NCBI GenBank assembly: GCA_001661515.1 | Contig: LUVW01000024.1 | Location: 257,324-321,323 of the forward strand | DNA length: 64,000 nt | Reading direction: 5' to 3' | Source of the DNA: Capniomyces stellatus | Lineage: Eukaryota; Kickxellomycota; Harpellomycetes; Harpellales; Legeriomycetaceae | Part shown: one piece after another, positions 45,855 through 57,648 of the stretch | How positions within the stretch are numbered: position 1 is the stretch's first letter | Layout: each line of letters starts with the position of its first letter | Notes under the pieces: model-generated | Told to the model about the DNA's origin: nothing | The model's database searches: none | Seen by the model: only the letters and a program-made list of their open reading frames with translations | Program-made: the position numbers and the translations under genes

Positions 45855-47573
45855 TTACTCGGAAAGGTTGGCCAACTCGGTGACCAACTCTTCATAAAAT
45901 CCTATTCCCTTCAAGTACTCGGACTCAATAACGTACTCATTGTGGTCATGGGCCAGTAGTTTGTGATTAAGCAGCGGGCACACCCCAACTGCTGGGATTC
46001 CTTTGTATCTCATATACCTAGCATCGGTAGCACCTGGACAGATGATGTCAACATACTCGATGCCTCTGTTCTTGAATACTCTGTTCAGTGTCGAAATATA
46101 CTTGTCAGATGCATCCATTAGTGTAACTGGGTTTTTGGTTTCGGTGCTGTGGATTTCGCACTCGACACCATACTTCTCAGCAAGACCATTCAGCATATTT
46201 CTGAACTCAACAATATCTGTGTTTGGTGTGACTCTGATATCAAATGTAACCGAGTACGTAGCTGGAACAACATTCTGCTGCTTTCCTCCACTCAACTTGG
46301 TCAAGTTGATGGACGTGACATGTCCTTGCATAATCAAAGACGCTGGGCTATATGATAGGTACTTTTTGTACTCTGCTGCTCTCATATCCATTACCTCGTT
46401 GATGACAGGAAGGAGCTTCTCAATCGCCGTTCCCTCAATGAACTGGCTTCCATGTCCGGTGTTTCCGTGTGCTGTGAATGTACATGCGCTAAAAATCAAT
46501 ACACAAATCCAAGTTGTTGTTGTTAGCTAGAGTCCAGCATTTTTTTTTTTTTGGATAATAAAAGTAATGTAGATCTAATTGGGTTGTGCATTTACCTGAG
46601 TATTCTTTCAGCAGACATAACAGCGGCTTTTCCAAGTGGAGATGGACCACTTTCATCAACATCAAAACCTGCGTTCAGTGCCTCAAATTCTTTGGTATTA
46701 ACCAAGGACCCCACACCGTCCTCACCACCAATTTCCTCATCTGGAGAGTAGATTGCGTATACATTCCTGAGAAGCTGCTTCCCCGACTGCTTGATTTTTC
46801 TCAGTGCCTCCAAGTAGCTATATTCCAGTTGAATTCGATTCTGGTTGTTAGTAAGGCATACATCAGTTTTATGGTATCAACACCAACACCAACACCAACA
46901 CCAACACAATCACTTACCAACTGCCTGTGACTTTCATGTCCTGGGCTCCACGTGCAAATATTCTGTGGCTGCCATCTTCTTGTTGTACACGGGTTGCGGC
47001 AAATGGGTCATAGTCCCACAATTCCTGATATACATTTGCGCCAATATGTATATCCAGCCAACATTGTTAAATCATGTGGGTATACCAACAAAAGACACCT
47101 CACACTCACTAAAACATCCGTCAACACATTCAAACCAACAGACATAGACACAAATACATCACTATGTTCATAAATCAACTGAATACATACCTCGAATACT
47201 GGAACCACATCGGTGTGTGAGCTCAGCAGAATCGACTGCAATGATGGGTCTGAGCCTGCGAGCTTCAGAATCACAATTGGCTTTCCTTTGACGCACTACA
47301 GGGCCATTCAGCCAAACATTTAGATACAGATGCAATGGAGTCAACACAATATAGTTACATGGCACTGTGTTGTGTTATATTGTATGTTATGTTGTATGTT
47401 GTATGACCGCAGCCGTGCTGTACCTCAACGACTTGGTGTTCTAGGCCAATTTCCTCGGCCTGACTGATCAAGAACTGTTTGCAGGACTCGTAGTCAGGAG
47501 TGGGGTGGACAGTTTTGATCTGCAAGTACTGTCTGAATCTTGTGACTTGTTCTGGTTCGGTTGTTCCTGGCAT
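45855..47573 (-). CDS. ACY1: aminoacylase-1 (M20 family N-acyl-L-amino-acid amidohydrolase)
   Basis: Five exons (47573-47424, 47295-47191, 47024-46918, 46817-46596, 46488-45855) give 405 residues (human 408). Exon 3-4 uses the acceptor GAATATAG|CTACTTGG, restoring GAQDMK-VTGSC-YLEALRK, which matches the ACY1 spacing. The M20 metal and catalytic residues are present: His77-Thr-Asp79 (SSHTDVVP), Asp114 (GAQDMK), Glu148/Glu149 (PDEEIGG), Glu176 (VDES) and His375 (LAHDHNE). The lid-domain block GHGSQF and SINLTKLSGG are also present. The enzyme hydrolyses N-acyl amino acids, salvaging acetylated amino acids in the cytosol. No targeting signal is seen. Confidence 0.94.
46878..46907. repeat. CAACAC hexamer repeat in an ACY1 intron
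   Basis: About five CAACAC units lie inside the intron between ACY1 exons 3 and 4. Confidence 0.85.
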
Positions 47574-48925
47574 TTTGGCAGTGATAATGTAACTTGTGGT
47601 AGTTGTACTGACTATTGTAGTTGTGAGAGTTTGGCTTATTTATATTGTTTGTATATTTCTTTCCTTTTAACCGAAAAATATGGCCCAACAAAAAACATGG
47701 GAATACGGTGGTGTATTTATACAGAAAAGCTTATTTGCCTTGTTTTACTTGTGATAATCGAGAATTTTGCAGTGTAATTCGCTTCTGTTTCAAGTATATG
47801 TTTGCTTAAACATTCAAAGCAAAAAAGTTAAATATAACGGAATAGGAGTAAAAGTGCTAAACGGTTTACATCTTCCAAACTCAGTAAAAAATGGCAGTTT
47901 TCAAATTCGTACACTGGTCAATAGTCTAATACAACTAACCAGCTTTTTCCAAGCGGGTTTAGACCATACTATTTACAACCAACCCCTAAACAATCTGTAA
48001 CAGTTCATCCGTCAGAGATTGGTGAATCAGAATAAGGGGGGGATTTTTATAAAGAATAAATCAAAAATCACCAATGACTGTTACACGCAAATACATGTTT
48101 CGAGCTACCGTTTTGCCGTCAAAACTATTATTGAGCGATATTTAAAGCTTCCAAAGACTTGATTCATCGGCCATTCTATTTTAAGTTTATTTTACTTGAA
48201 CTATTTAAACCCCAATGTAATTGAATCACATGGTCAAAAGTAATTTAATTTGTAACAAGGTTTTTTTTTTAATAATTAATGATTTTTGTTTGTATTTGTT
48301 TATTTATTTACTCGGTTTATTGGTAGCAGAATCAACACAACAACACTGTTGTGAGCACCGTCTTGGTGCTGAAGGTGTCAGGGTTCTTGGGAATCTTGGT
48401 GGTTGGCTGTTTTAACCCATATCGCAGGAGCTAAGACGGACTTACAATTGTAGAAAGAAACAACAATATATTGCGATTGAACAAAAGAGAAGCTGGTTGA
48501 TTTCTGGATGAACAAAGAAAAGTTTGATATTAGTGGAATAGAGATGTTAATTGATAGAAAGTAAAAGGCTAGACAAAAAAATAAAAAATAATCAATAAAC
48601 CTGAACTAGAACCATAGACTGAAATAAAAAGATATAGGAATGGTAAATGAGAGAAAAAGTTAAAAATAGGGATAAAATAGTAAAGGATGGAATAAGAAAA
48701 ACAAAACAAAGCAAAGTAAAGCAAAAAAAAAAACAAAGCAAAGTAGAATAAGATAAAGCTAGTTATAAAGTCAAGAAAAGAAAAGTAATTGATATTTAAA
48801 GAAACAAGAATAAAGAAAAGAAGCAATCATTTCAAGTTTAAGCTAAGGGTTATAATATAACATGATTTGAAATCCTATGTCTACTTGTATAAGTTTTTTG
48901 ATACGAGACGTTTGGAAGACTTTGT
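47574..48925. other. 1.35-kb intergenic with repeat copy C
   Basis: The upstream region of ACY1 and downstream region of the PUB1-like gene. It contains repeat copy C (48301-48350). An A-rich region (48580-48830) gives only biased frames. Confidence 0.6.
48301..48350 (-). mobile_element. dispersed AT-tailed repeat, copy C
   Basis: Plus-strand TATTTATTTACTCGGTTTAT then TGGTAGCAGAATCAACACAA match copies A and D. A GC-richer segment (48350-48420) follows that is not found in the other copies; it may be more element or host DNA. Confidence 0.65.
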
Positions 48926-50791
48926 TTAGTATGAAGCGGAGTTTACGCCAGGGGCTTCCTGGGTAGATTTGTTTGAAGTGGCAGCGGCGGCGGAGGAGGG
49001 GTCGGCACCAGCAGCAACGGCGCTTGGGTGTGGAGCGGCGCCAGCGTTAGGATCCTGGGGGTATCCAGCATACTGGTTGTATTGGTTGTATGGATCGTAG
49101 GAGTAATTCCCCCAGGCGGCACCGGGAGCACCAGCAGCCTGGTGCAAGTTTCCGGTAGGATCGTGGGGGTGCATCCCAAGGGATGAGGGATTCCCGTTCA
49201 TTGGGCCAGCAAAGTGCTGTTGTGGGATGCCAAAGGAGTATGGGTAGGCGTATGCGGGGTTTGCCATTTGGTTCTGGGCCTGGTTTTGGTAGCCGTTTAG
49301 TTTGTCGGCGTACTGGTCTTTGCCCCATGAGCATTTGATTGGGCGGCCGTTGAGAACAACACCGGTGATTGCGCAAATAGAAACAGTGGCGTTTTCGTGG
49401 GTGTCCATTTTGATGAAAGCGTAACCTTTATCGGTGTGCATGCGGATATCAACAATGTAGCCATACTGAGCAAACAGAGGCACCAGCTGTTCCTCTATAA
49501 ACAAGAAAGGGTAAATATAGTCAGTATATAGCAACTCTATGTATTTTTTTTTTTTGTATATAGATGGTAGTAGATGTTATTGATTGGGGGGTCTTACGAG
49601 TAGTGTAAGGGGTCAAATTTCCACAGTAGACTGTCGAGTTGTGCTGTGCAGCCTGGACCACCACTGCTTCATATGAAAGTGCTGGTTGGTGGCATTGCTG
49701 TTGTTGCTGTTGTGCCATTCCCGCGTTCGATCCTCCTCCCATACTCTGTGGTGCCTTTTGGTTGGCCCAGCTGACTCTGATATTACGGCTACCGAGCCAC
49801 TCTCCATTCATTGTGGAAATTGCCTGCTCGGCATCTGCTCGGTCACGGAAAGCAACAAATCCATATCCTCTTGATTTCCCTGAAGTAATGTCCCACATTA
49901 CTCGAGCAATACTATATTATTATCGGAAACAAATTACTTGAATCATCCCTCCATCTTGTACTCTATTGCACTGTACCATGTTTTATTGTACTGTATTGTA
50001 CTCTGTTACACTCTATTACACTGTACTATGTTGTACTATAATATAATATACTGTACTACCATCAACTCCATTTACTTACCTCATGCTTTGGAAAACTCCA
50101 AACGCCTTTGATAGAACTTGATCGTTGACCTCTGGGCTCAAATCTCCAACAAAAATGTGCGAGTGAGTAGATGTATCCTCTCGAATCTGCGAGGCTCCTG
50201 TAAACGCCCAGTTCACCTTAATGTCGTGGTCAAAAACACGTCTGCCATTCATCTGTGTCAATGCATTTTCCGCATTGGCCCGGTCCACAAACTCCACAAA
50301 TCCGTAACTGACGCTGCTCTGCGACTATTCACAATTATTATCATTATAGTATAAACAACAATGTACCTTCACAGCTTTATAAATCTCTTGGCCTCCTTTT
50401 CTTTCTTTTCACTTTTTAATTTAAATTGAAAGCTGAAATTTATATACAAATTTGCAGATTCAGTTTTTTCTTTCTATCACTTTCACTACTACTACTATTA
50501 CTACTACAGTGACTCTCTCTCTCTATTTCTATACACTCAACTTACAGTTTTGTCGGCAACGATCTTGACTGATACAACGCTGGCTGCTGTGGAGAAAATA
50601 TCAAAGAGCATGCGTTCGCTGGTTCTTACATCCAAGTTTCCAACGTACAAGCTTCTTGAGCTTGAATCATCTTGGTTGGTGAATCCTGTGTGCATGTTTT
50701 GTGCTGTGTTTGGTGTCATTGCACCAGTTGCGCTGTTGGCATTATACATTGTTCCATTGGCTCCTTGTGCTGGGTTTGTAATGTGATCCAT
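48926..50791 (-). CDS. PUB1: PUB1/TIA1-like three-RRM poly(U)-binding protein
   Basis: Four exons (50791-50546, 50324-50080, 49911-49598, 49494-48926) give 457 residues. RRM1 starts SRSLYVGNLDVRTSERML and resumes SYGFVEFVDRANAENAL. RRM2 is SHIFVGDLSPEVNDQVL ... GKSRGYGFVAFRDRADAEQA. RRM3 is STVYCGNLTPYTTQEQL ... DKGYAFIKMDTHENA ... GRPIKCSWGKD. RNP1 and RNP2 aromatic residues are present in all three. The C-terminal ~140 residues are rich in Tyr, Gln, Asn, Pro and Ala, a prion-like tail as in TIA1 and Pub1, which bind U-rich mRNA and enter stress granules. Order and spacing of RRMs match Pub1/TIA1. Confidence 0.93.
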
Positions 50792-51414
50792 TTTGTTTTT
50801 GTTTTCTGTTTATGTTGTGTGTGTGTGTGCGTTCTACTTTGTAATACCGACCGTATGTTTTTTTTTCAAGTTTGTTTGATATACACTTTTTCTTCTAATA
50901 AATGAAGATTTAAACTGAAATTATTTATATTGTAGTGTCAAATAAAAAAAACTTGTATACAAAAAAAAAAGGCTAGTAAGTAAAATAGATTAGTATAATA
51001 GTATATAATAATAAAGTATATAGTAAAGTATAGTTTGGTCTACTTTAGTATATTGTAGCGGAATATAATATAATATAATATATAATAAAATATAATAATA
51101 AAAGATGAAAGATAGAATATTTTCAGCTTTTAGATACCAAAAGCAAAAGCAAAAGCAGAAAAAAAAACCGTTTACAAATTTTCATTCAATTTTTAATTTC
51201 TTTTGCCCAAGTAACTTTTGCAAATAAATATATTTCACTAGGCTTTATTTTTAATTGTGGATTGGTTTGTTTATTAATACGCTATGCTGCCTTTTAAGCT
51301 CTCTTGTTAAAAATGGGCAAAGTCATTCAACTTCCATATATTATTCGAATTTCTAAATCTCGCTTAAAAAATAGCACTGAAAATTTTAAAATCAGTTCAT
51401 TACATTACATTGCT

Positions 51415-51438
51415 TTTTTTTTTTTTTTTTTTTACTCN

Positions 51439-51468
<30 letters not shown>
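51415..51468. repeat. poly-T tract with one unresolved base (N at 51438)
   Basis: Two T runs separated by ACTCN, then ending ACTCGC. The duplicated ACTC suggests a collapsed or mis-joined homopolymer region. Confidence 0.8.
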
Positions 51469-51471
<3 letters not shown>

Positions 51472-52304
51472 CGCAATCAAAGTCTTTTGTTTTTTTCTAT
51501 CTTATTTTTTCAAGCGTAATAGATTATAATATAAAGCAACAAAAACAAAACAAAATAAAGTAAAATAAAATAAAATTCCTTTTGATTCTTTCTGAATCTA
51601 AAAATCTCTCGTTAATCAAATGCCCTCCATTTGCATCCAATAGCCATAAACGATGCATATAAATTCCCAAAACTTGCTTTTTTTTTTTACGTACATTGGC
51701 TGAACATCTCTATCAAATCAAAGCCAATAAAACCAATATTATGTACCTATTAAATTCAGCAAACGTATCATCAAAGGAATCGTTCTCCTTTTTCTTTTTT
51801 TCCCTAATACACAACATTATTTATTGATTTGATTTTGATTTTTTTTTAATCTACATTTACAAGACAAGTCAAAAAATTAAATAGCAATAATAATCACCTT
51901 TTAACCATATAAAAATAACAAAAATAATAATTGGAATTCAAATGGCAAATTAACATAAAACCAATTGGCACCAAATTTAGCGAACAATCTTAGCTTTAAC
52001 TCTTCATAATTCGCCTCTACTATTTATTTATTTATTTTCCACGTCAATATCAGTCTACTCACCATTGCTTTCTCTTCTTTTTTCCAAAGAGATTTTATAC
52101 TAGCTTATTGATTGCATTACAAAGCTACCCTCAGATCCTCCTCCACATCAACTATCCCCAATCATTTACTTGCTATTCGCTATTTTATCTTCCCTCTAAA
52201 ATCACCTTTATTTTTTTATTTAGTTCCGAACGTTAAACATGTCACGTCTGAGGGAAAATACAGAGTCAATTTACCAGCAACACTAAAGTCTTTACCTTAT
52301 TATT

Positions 52305-52795
52305 TGTTAACATATTTATTGGCAACAGAATCAACGCATAAAAACATACAATATTAAACAATACCATAAAACACTTCTATTCTGATGTGTTAAACGACTC
52401 TATTCACCAATACTCCCTTCGATCAATTAAATCACCCGTGCCTAATGGGCATTAGTTCAGGGTAGGAAGGGTTTTGTTTTATCCACTCTTAAGGATGCCC
52501 ATCTGCTGCAGACTAGCAGGAGAAGTTTGATTGTTTCTGGTGTCTCTTGTTCAGTGTGAACACTTTGATATATGACCGTAACCAATTATTCTAGAATCGG
52601 TTTATCTTGCTACAGTCCAACACTGGCCTATTACGATTCTTGCTAGGATATCTAGTCCCTTATTATAGTCTGGGTAGTCCAGTTGTAGTCCTCGTCTTTT
52701 ATTGTCTGGATAAATCAGTCATCAAACCTAATTTATACATATCCTCGACAATGATAGTGGTGTGCTCTACCATATTTTATATACATAATCGCCAT
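52305..52795 (-). mobile_element. dispersed AT-tailed repeat, copy D (longest)
   Basis: In minus orientation it ends GTTGATTCTGTTGCCAATAA with an AT-rich tail. Moving inward it shares with copy A the CATACAATATTAAACAATAC block, the GACTCTATTCACCAATACTC block and, about 390 bp further, a CCTCGACAATGATAGTGGTG/TTTATATACATAA block. No long reading frame is seen in it. It lies just beyond the Ato-like gene 3' end. Confidence 0.7.
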
Positions 52796-53008
52796 AACAC
52801 AGAGTAGTCTCTGTTAATTGGATTTATAGCTATCAAAGCAGACAGTAACGGCATAGCCGGTTCACAGCCAGAAAGCAGCCACGCAATATCTAGATTAACA
52901 TGTTGGTTTATTATAACAATTTTACACAAATGTAAAAATATAGCAAGATTTAAAACAAATAGAAAAACAAAGTGCTATCAAATCAAATCAAGGAGCGATG
53001 CGATGCGG

Positions 53009-53632
53009 TTAAGCGTGCGAGTCATCGTGTGCTACTTTTCTAGCAAGACTTGGGTTGGGTAAGTTTGATGAAAAACCACTCTCGACGTTGATGAGATGTG
53101 TGGCTGCAAGATAGAACGCAATAAGTGCGGTAACAACACCAAGACTTCCACCAATAGTCATGAATGTTTGACTTGCTCTCCATTCACCAATGGTCAGGAA
53201 GATGAATGTGATTTCCAAGAATGTGAAAAGTGTGGCCATAACCAATGATGATCTATAAGTAGCAATCATCATAATGAAGGTGAAGATGGACCATCCCATG
53301 AGGAAGATACCAAGCGAGTTTGGAAGAGTCTCTGGGCTCTTTTTAGTAATACCGCTGATGATTCCAAATCCTGGTGTGAGGATGGCACCAAAGGACATCC
53401 AGAAGGCACCGTATGATATAAACGCGGTTCCACCAAAAGTTACGCCAGCACATAGATCAAAGATACCAGCAATCATCTGGCCCAGTCCTCCGTAAAAAAA
53501 TGCTAGACCAACAATGATGTTGTTGGCTGATCCGTATGGGAGACCGATACCTGCGTTATGGAAAGAAAGTACAATTGTGGTCAATGCAAAAGCACATAGA
53601 CCTAATGGCGATGGGTTACCTAGTTTAGTCAT
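53009..53632 (-). CDS. GPR1/FUN34/YaaH (Ato) family acetate/ammonia transporter
   Basis: An intronless 207-residue membrane protein. The family signature NPSPLGL sits at residues 6-12, immediately before the first membrane helix, as in NPAPLGL of Ato1/SatP. Six hydrophobic segments follow, including GLAFFYGGLGQMIAGIFDL, a hallmark segment of the family (FYGGxxQxxAGxxE). A short hydrophilic tail ends KVAHDDSHA. Members move acetate, or acetate coupled with ammonium, at the plasma membrane. The N terminus is unusually short compared with yeast Ato1 (about 70 extra residues there), close to bacterial SatP. Substrate is inferred from family. Confidence 0.92.
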   Translation of the reverse strand: MTKLGNPSPLGLCAFALTTIVLSFHNAGIGLPYGSANNIIVGLAFFYGGLGQMIAGIFDLCAGVTFGGTAFISYGAFWMSFGAILTPGFGIISGITKKSPETLPNSLGIFLMGWSIFTFIMMIATYRSSLVMATLFTFLEITFIFLTIGEWRASQTFMTIGGSLGVVTALIAFYLAATHLINVESGFSSNLPNPSLARKVAHDDSHA

Positions 53633-54314
53633 CTTGAAGTGTTGTTTGATATAGTTGGGTTGACAAGTACAGCTGATAGAATAACTGGATTGAAGTTATG
53701 TTAGTATTCTATATCAGGGCTTTAGAAATTAACAATTCGAGCTTGTAATAAACCGAGATTAAGTTTGTATGATGGTTTTCTAAAAAAACAAAAAAAAAAG
53801 TTGGGAGGTTCCACGGTTTATATGTCTTTTTTGTTCGGTGATGGATAATGTGTTGGAATGGAAGAATAAAGAGAAATTGGTTTCTACACTATATACATCG
53901 TATTTAATTAAGCTATTACCATTACCACTATTAGCATTAGCATTAGTATTTTTTTTTACTATTGATATTGCTTTAGTATTTTTTATTCTTTTTATTTTTA
54001 AGCGTTTTACGTTATACACATATTCATAAACATGAAATGGAAAGGAGTTTAGCCAGCAACGTAAATTTAATGACCCAAAGATAACAAGTAAAACAATCAA
54101 GCTAATTGATTGTATTTTTCAGCATCTGAAATAAAAAGTTTATCTTTCCCGTTGATTTGCTTGAAAAATAGTAAAAAATTAAAAAAAATACTGATTTCCA
54201 AATCATTTCTTACGAATATGGCAAAATGTAAAAAATATAAATTATATATAAAAATATCAGTAAAAATATCAATAAATAAAATAAAATAATTAAAAATAAA
54301 AATAAAAATAAAAA

Positions 54315-54347
<33 letters not shown>
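54315..54347. repeat. ATATAC hexamer microsatellite
   Basis: About five ATATAC units preceded by an AATAAA-rich run. Confidence 0.85.
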
Positions 54348-54348
<1 letters not shown>

Positions 54349-54979
54349 GCAAGTCGATAAAAAAATTTCTCGCGAAATTCCGATAGACATAGCTCTGATC
54401 TAGACAAATCCTAATTAGTACAGAACTAAAGTTTCTAGATATTGTTATACTATTACTAAGCTATTATCTATGTTTCTTTACTCCACTTAAAAGCAATGCA
54501 TCTATTTGAATCACTTTTTTGCATAAGCAAAAACTTTTTGATGAATTTCGTAAACATGGTCATTCCGCTTTATCCAAGACAACAAATAGGACAACAAAAA
54601 CTGAAATATAAAAAATAAAATAAAACTGTTGCATCCATACATTAATGATCACCACATTTTAAAGTGTTTCAGGTTACGTTATACGTTCTTATCGAGCTAT
54701 ATCAATGTGCTCTACAAATAATAATTTTGGGACTAATAAAAAGGCTTGACTCCTAAGTTGGATTAACTAGACGACTTCAAAACATAAACACAAAAAAAAA
54801 CACGCACACATACACAAACATACATAAAAATTCCCGAAATACCGAGTCTCGCTACCTTACTACTCCATAAGCCTACACGGGTTGAATCTTAGCTTTAGCT
54901 AAAACCAACGCAAAATACCAACCAAATGATTAAAACGCTCAAGTTGCCCAGAGTACTTTAAGCATTAAATATTCTTAAA

Positions 54980-55171
54980 ATGTCTATTTTGGACATCTTG
55001 TCCAAAATGTTCAAATTATTTTGCCTGACCCATTTCAACAACACAATGAAAAAGCGAGTATGGTACGAAGAGATTTCAAAGCGATGGTTAGTGCGACCTG
55101 AATTCGTTCCTGTAGTTACATTGCCATATCTGTGCCTTTCTATTGGACAATCTGAGCAATTCCATTACTAG
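54980..55171 (+). CDS. possible small protein or exon
   Basis: A 63-codon frame. Its second half, MKKRVWYEEISKRWLVRPEF then VPVV, has protein-like composition and vaguely recalls small inner-membrane respiratory subunits. GTAGTT or GTTCCT inside it could be a donor, but I found no convincing following exon. Chance is a real alternative. Confidence 0.2.
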   Translation: MSILDILSKMFKLFCLTHFNNTMKKRVWYEEISKRWLVRPEFVPVVTLPYLCLSIGQSEQFHY

Positions 55172-57355
55172 ATAGCTATTTAATTTGAGTAATGTAAACG
55201 TTAAAATCTGACTGATTTATTTGTCTCCACTACTCCCTCAACCTTAATTAATTTCTCAACTGACCACTTGACTTTGGGCAAAGGTGATTAAAGATTTAAA
55301 AAAAATAAATATGTGAAAATAGTTTTTATAAAACTGCCTAATCATCCATCGCACTTTACAATAATGAGATAAGGAAACTATAGGCTTTTTGCCGTTGTTT
55401 TGTATTTACTACATGTTTTTCTGGCTTTTTTGCCAATCATTTTACCTTTTGCTAATCAAAGACCGACAATAATAATTAACACACTTGTACGCCCTCGACT
55501 CCAAGAACTGCAAGTGGACCAGCAAGACATATATTTAGTCCAGTGACAAGCGGTGGACTTGAAATTTGCATCAAAACCCACCTATAGGCACCGCAGTCTT
55601 TTTTATTTTTGTCTCCCTACCATCTTTGTTATCTCAAGACACTTGTTTCGTGTTCTACCTAATGTAAACCAACCCCAAGGCTTAATGCAATTCATTAAGG
55701 CTAAAAATGGCATCATGACTAACTCGAAAACAACGTACCACAAAGTCTGACCAGCTATACTAGGCGAACTATATTATCAAAGCGGTTTTTATTGTAGCAT
55801 GGTATGAAACAAGATAAAGATACCTCCTTTGATTTATAATAATACCCAGTTAAAATTACGTATTTTCAACAAACAAAACGCAGATTTTGCTCTGTGGATT
55901 ATTATTTACCGCTACCAAACAACACTTTTTTTTACTTTAGTCGTGACCAAAATATTTTTGTAATTATTAGTAAATCCGATGTATATAGAGCTATTGTCGT
56001 ACCGCTTCCCACATTATCTGTTCGACTTTCACTGTAGGATACGTTTTGGATGGCCATCATCTCGATTTTTTTTTCCCCATGATGTTCTTAGCCATTAACA
56101 ATGTTCAAAAGCATACCAGTTCTTCGCGCTTTCCCATACGCTTTAGCAACAGGGTGTTTTAATAGTTTTTTTTTAAAAAAAAAAAGATGAACAATAAAAT
56201 AGGGTTAATTAAAGCGCTTGTTTTATGTTGAAATGGGGGGCTTATCAATTCCTTGAGTATATGGCAGTAATATGTGTGATTGAAAAATTACTTTGGAAAC
56301 CCTGGTTATGTAAAAAATAAAAGTTCAACAACATGGTTTACCTGCCGTTTAGGCTTCAATCTAATGGCCACCAAGTCAGTTTTGTTGTTGACCTCTGTTT
56401 ATCCATAGGCTCACTCCTCGATTAAATCATTGAGTTTAGTCCTTTTAGTCCTTTTAGTCTTAGGATAATGGAAATACCAAGCGTAATAATTATTTATTTT
56501 GGTTGGTCGAGTTGATTGTGGTTTTAGCGCTGGCAATATTAGCGTCATTTTTAGTTGATAGGGTAAATACACTCACTTTTTTTTGATAAAGATGCCTAAA
56601 CCAAAATTGGCATGGATTTAAATAAACCCCAGTTTAGTACGTTAGTACACCCAGCACCAGTTATGCAACCTCGTCCTTCAATTACAAAAAGTCATCAATT
56701 TCACCATCATCATTTTTGGTCAAAAGACATTTGCATTATTTCTAAATACAGGTGAAACTTTTTTTTATTGAAATTTATTAATACAAAATGTCAACCTTTT
56801 TACAAAAACGTTCTATTGTGAACAAAAAAAAACAAATTAATTATTGTTGGTGTTATTTTGAAAGATCCTCTGAGGTTGCTTTTTTAAAGAAGCCGAAATA
56901 GATGATATTAAACCTGAATCGTATAATGCCAAATAACACTCAACCGGACTAATCATATCGGGGACATGTCTCTTGTTTCATAATTGATATCCATTATCTA
57001 TAAACATTTGGGGGAATTAAAAAGTACAGCGTCTTTAAAAACAGATACAATAAAGCGATCTACTTCAAGCAGTATTTGATATGCAAATTAGGTGAGCCTA
57101 CAAAATTGCGCCAATTTTAAAAAGATATAAGGAACGTTTGATATAGTTGAGGTTTTGCGATTAGAAGTGTTATAGAAATCAATGTATCAGTAAACAAAGA
57201 GTAAACGCTAATGATACCCCTCAACAACAATCACGAATCCTAGCATTATAGTGCAAACTCATCTCTTGTGGTGCCAATTCTGAAGTTTTGTAAAGAATTT
57301 AAGATAGAGCTACCTGCTTAGCGGTAAAGATGTACCCCTTACTTATTAAACAGCA

Positions 57356-57603
57356 CTAGTTGGCGATTTCTAGGCTTGCTTGTTTGTTAGCTTTAGAATA
57401 GGCCAAGGCCTCAGTAAGTTGGGTTAATCTTTCATCAATAGCTGACGTACTCAAAAGGTCTGCCACAATTCTACTCGAGTCTCGGATAAAAGTTTGGAAA
57501 CTACAAGATAACACATCATTGCGTTCTATTGCTTGGTAGATCCACTCTTTTAAAAATAAGAAGCTTATAAAAGATAAAATATAGCGGTAACTCGAAGAGT
57601 TGT
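57356..57603 (-). CDS. possible terminal exon, unidentified helical protein
   Basis: The last ~65 codons (KEWIYQAIERNDVLSCSFQT, then IVADLLSTSAIDERLTQLTE and ALAYSKANKQASLEIAN) have non-biased, helical, protein-like composition and end in TAG. The frame runs upstream into repeat copy F, so the true 5' border is probably an acceptor such as TTTATAAG or TTAAAAG near 57550-57570. No partner exon was found. It may be a remnant. Confidence 0.3.
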
Positions 57604-57648
57604 TATGTTGACTTTGTTGCCAATAAACCACATAAATAAATAATAAAA
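57603..57648 (+). mobile_element. dispersed AT-tailed repeat, copy F
   Basis: TTATGTTGACTTTGTTGCCA followed by ATAAACCACATAAATAAATA and TAATAAAAAATAA: the same terminus as the other copies, with a longer A/T tail. Confidence 0.7.

Larger units (their letters stand above)
50792..53008. other. 2.2-kb AT-rich spacer with poly-T gap and repeat copy D
   Basis: The upstream region of the PUB1-like gene shows a GT-rich leader (50814-50835), AATAT-type microsatellites (51000-51110) and a poly-T tract with one N (about 51415-51468). The largest dispersed-repeat copy is at 52305-52795. No gene was recognised. Confidence 0.6.

Noticed and set aside
46878..46907. CRISPR-like or regulatory array of CAACAC units
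   Set aside because: A simple microsatellite inside an intron; there are no spacers.
52305..52900. Copy D as a solo LTR (TGTTAACA at one edge, a TATA-like block inside)
   Set aside because: Other copies share only the AT-tailed end and no matching second terminus or TG..CA pair is seen; 5' truncation explains the copies better.
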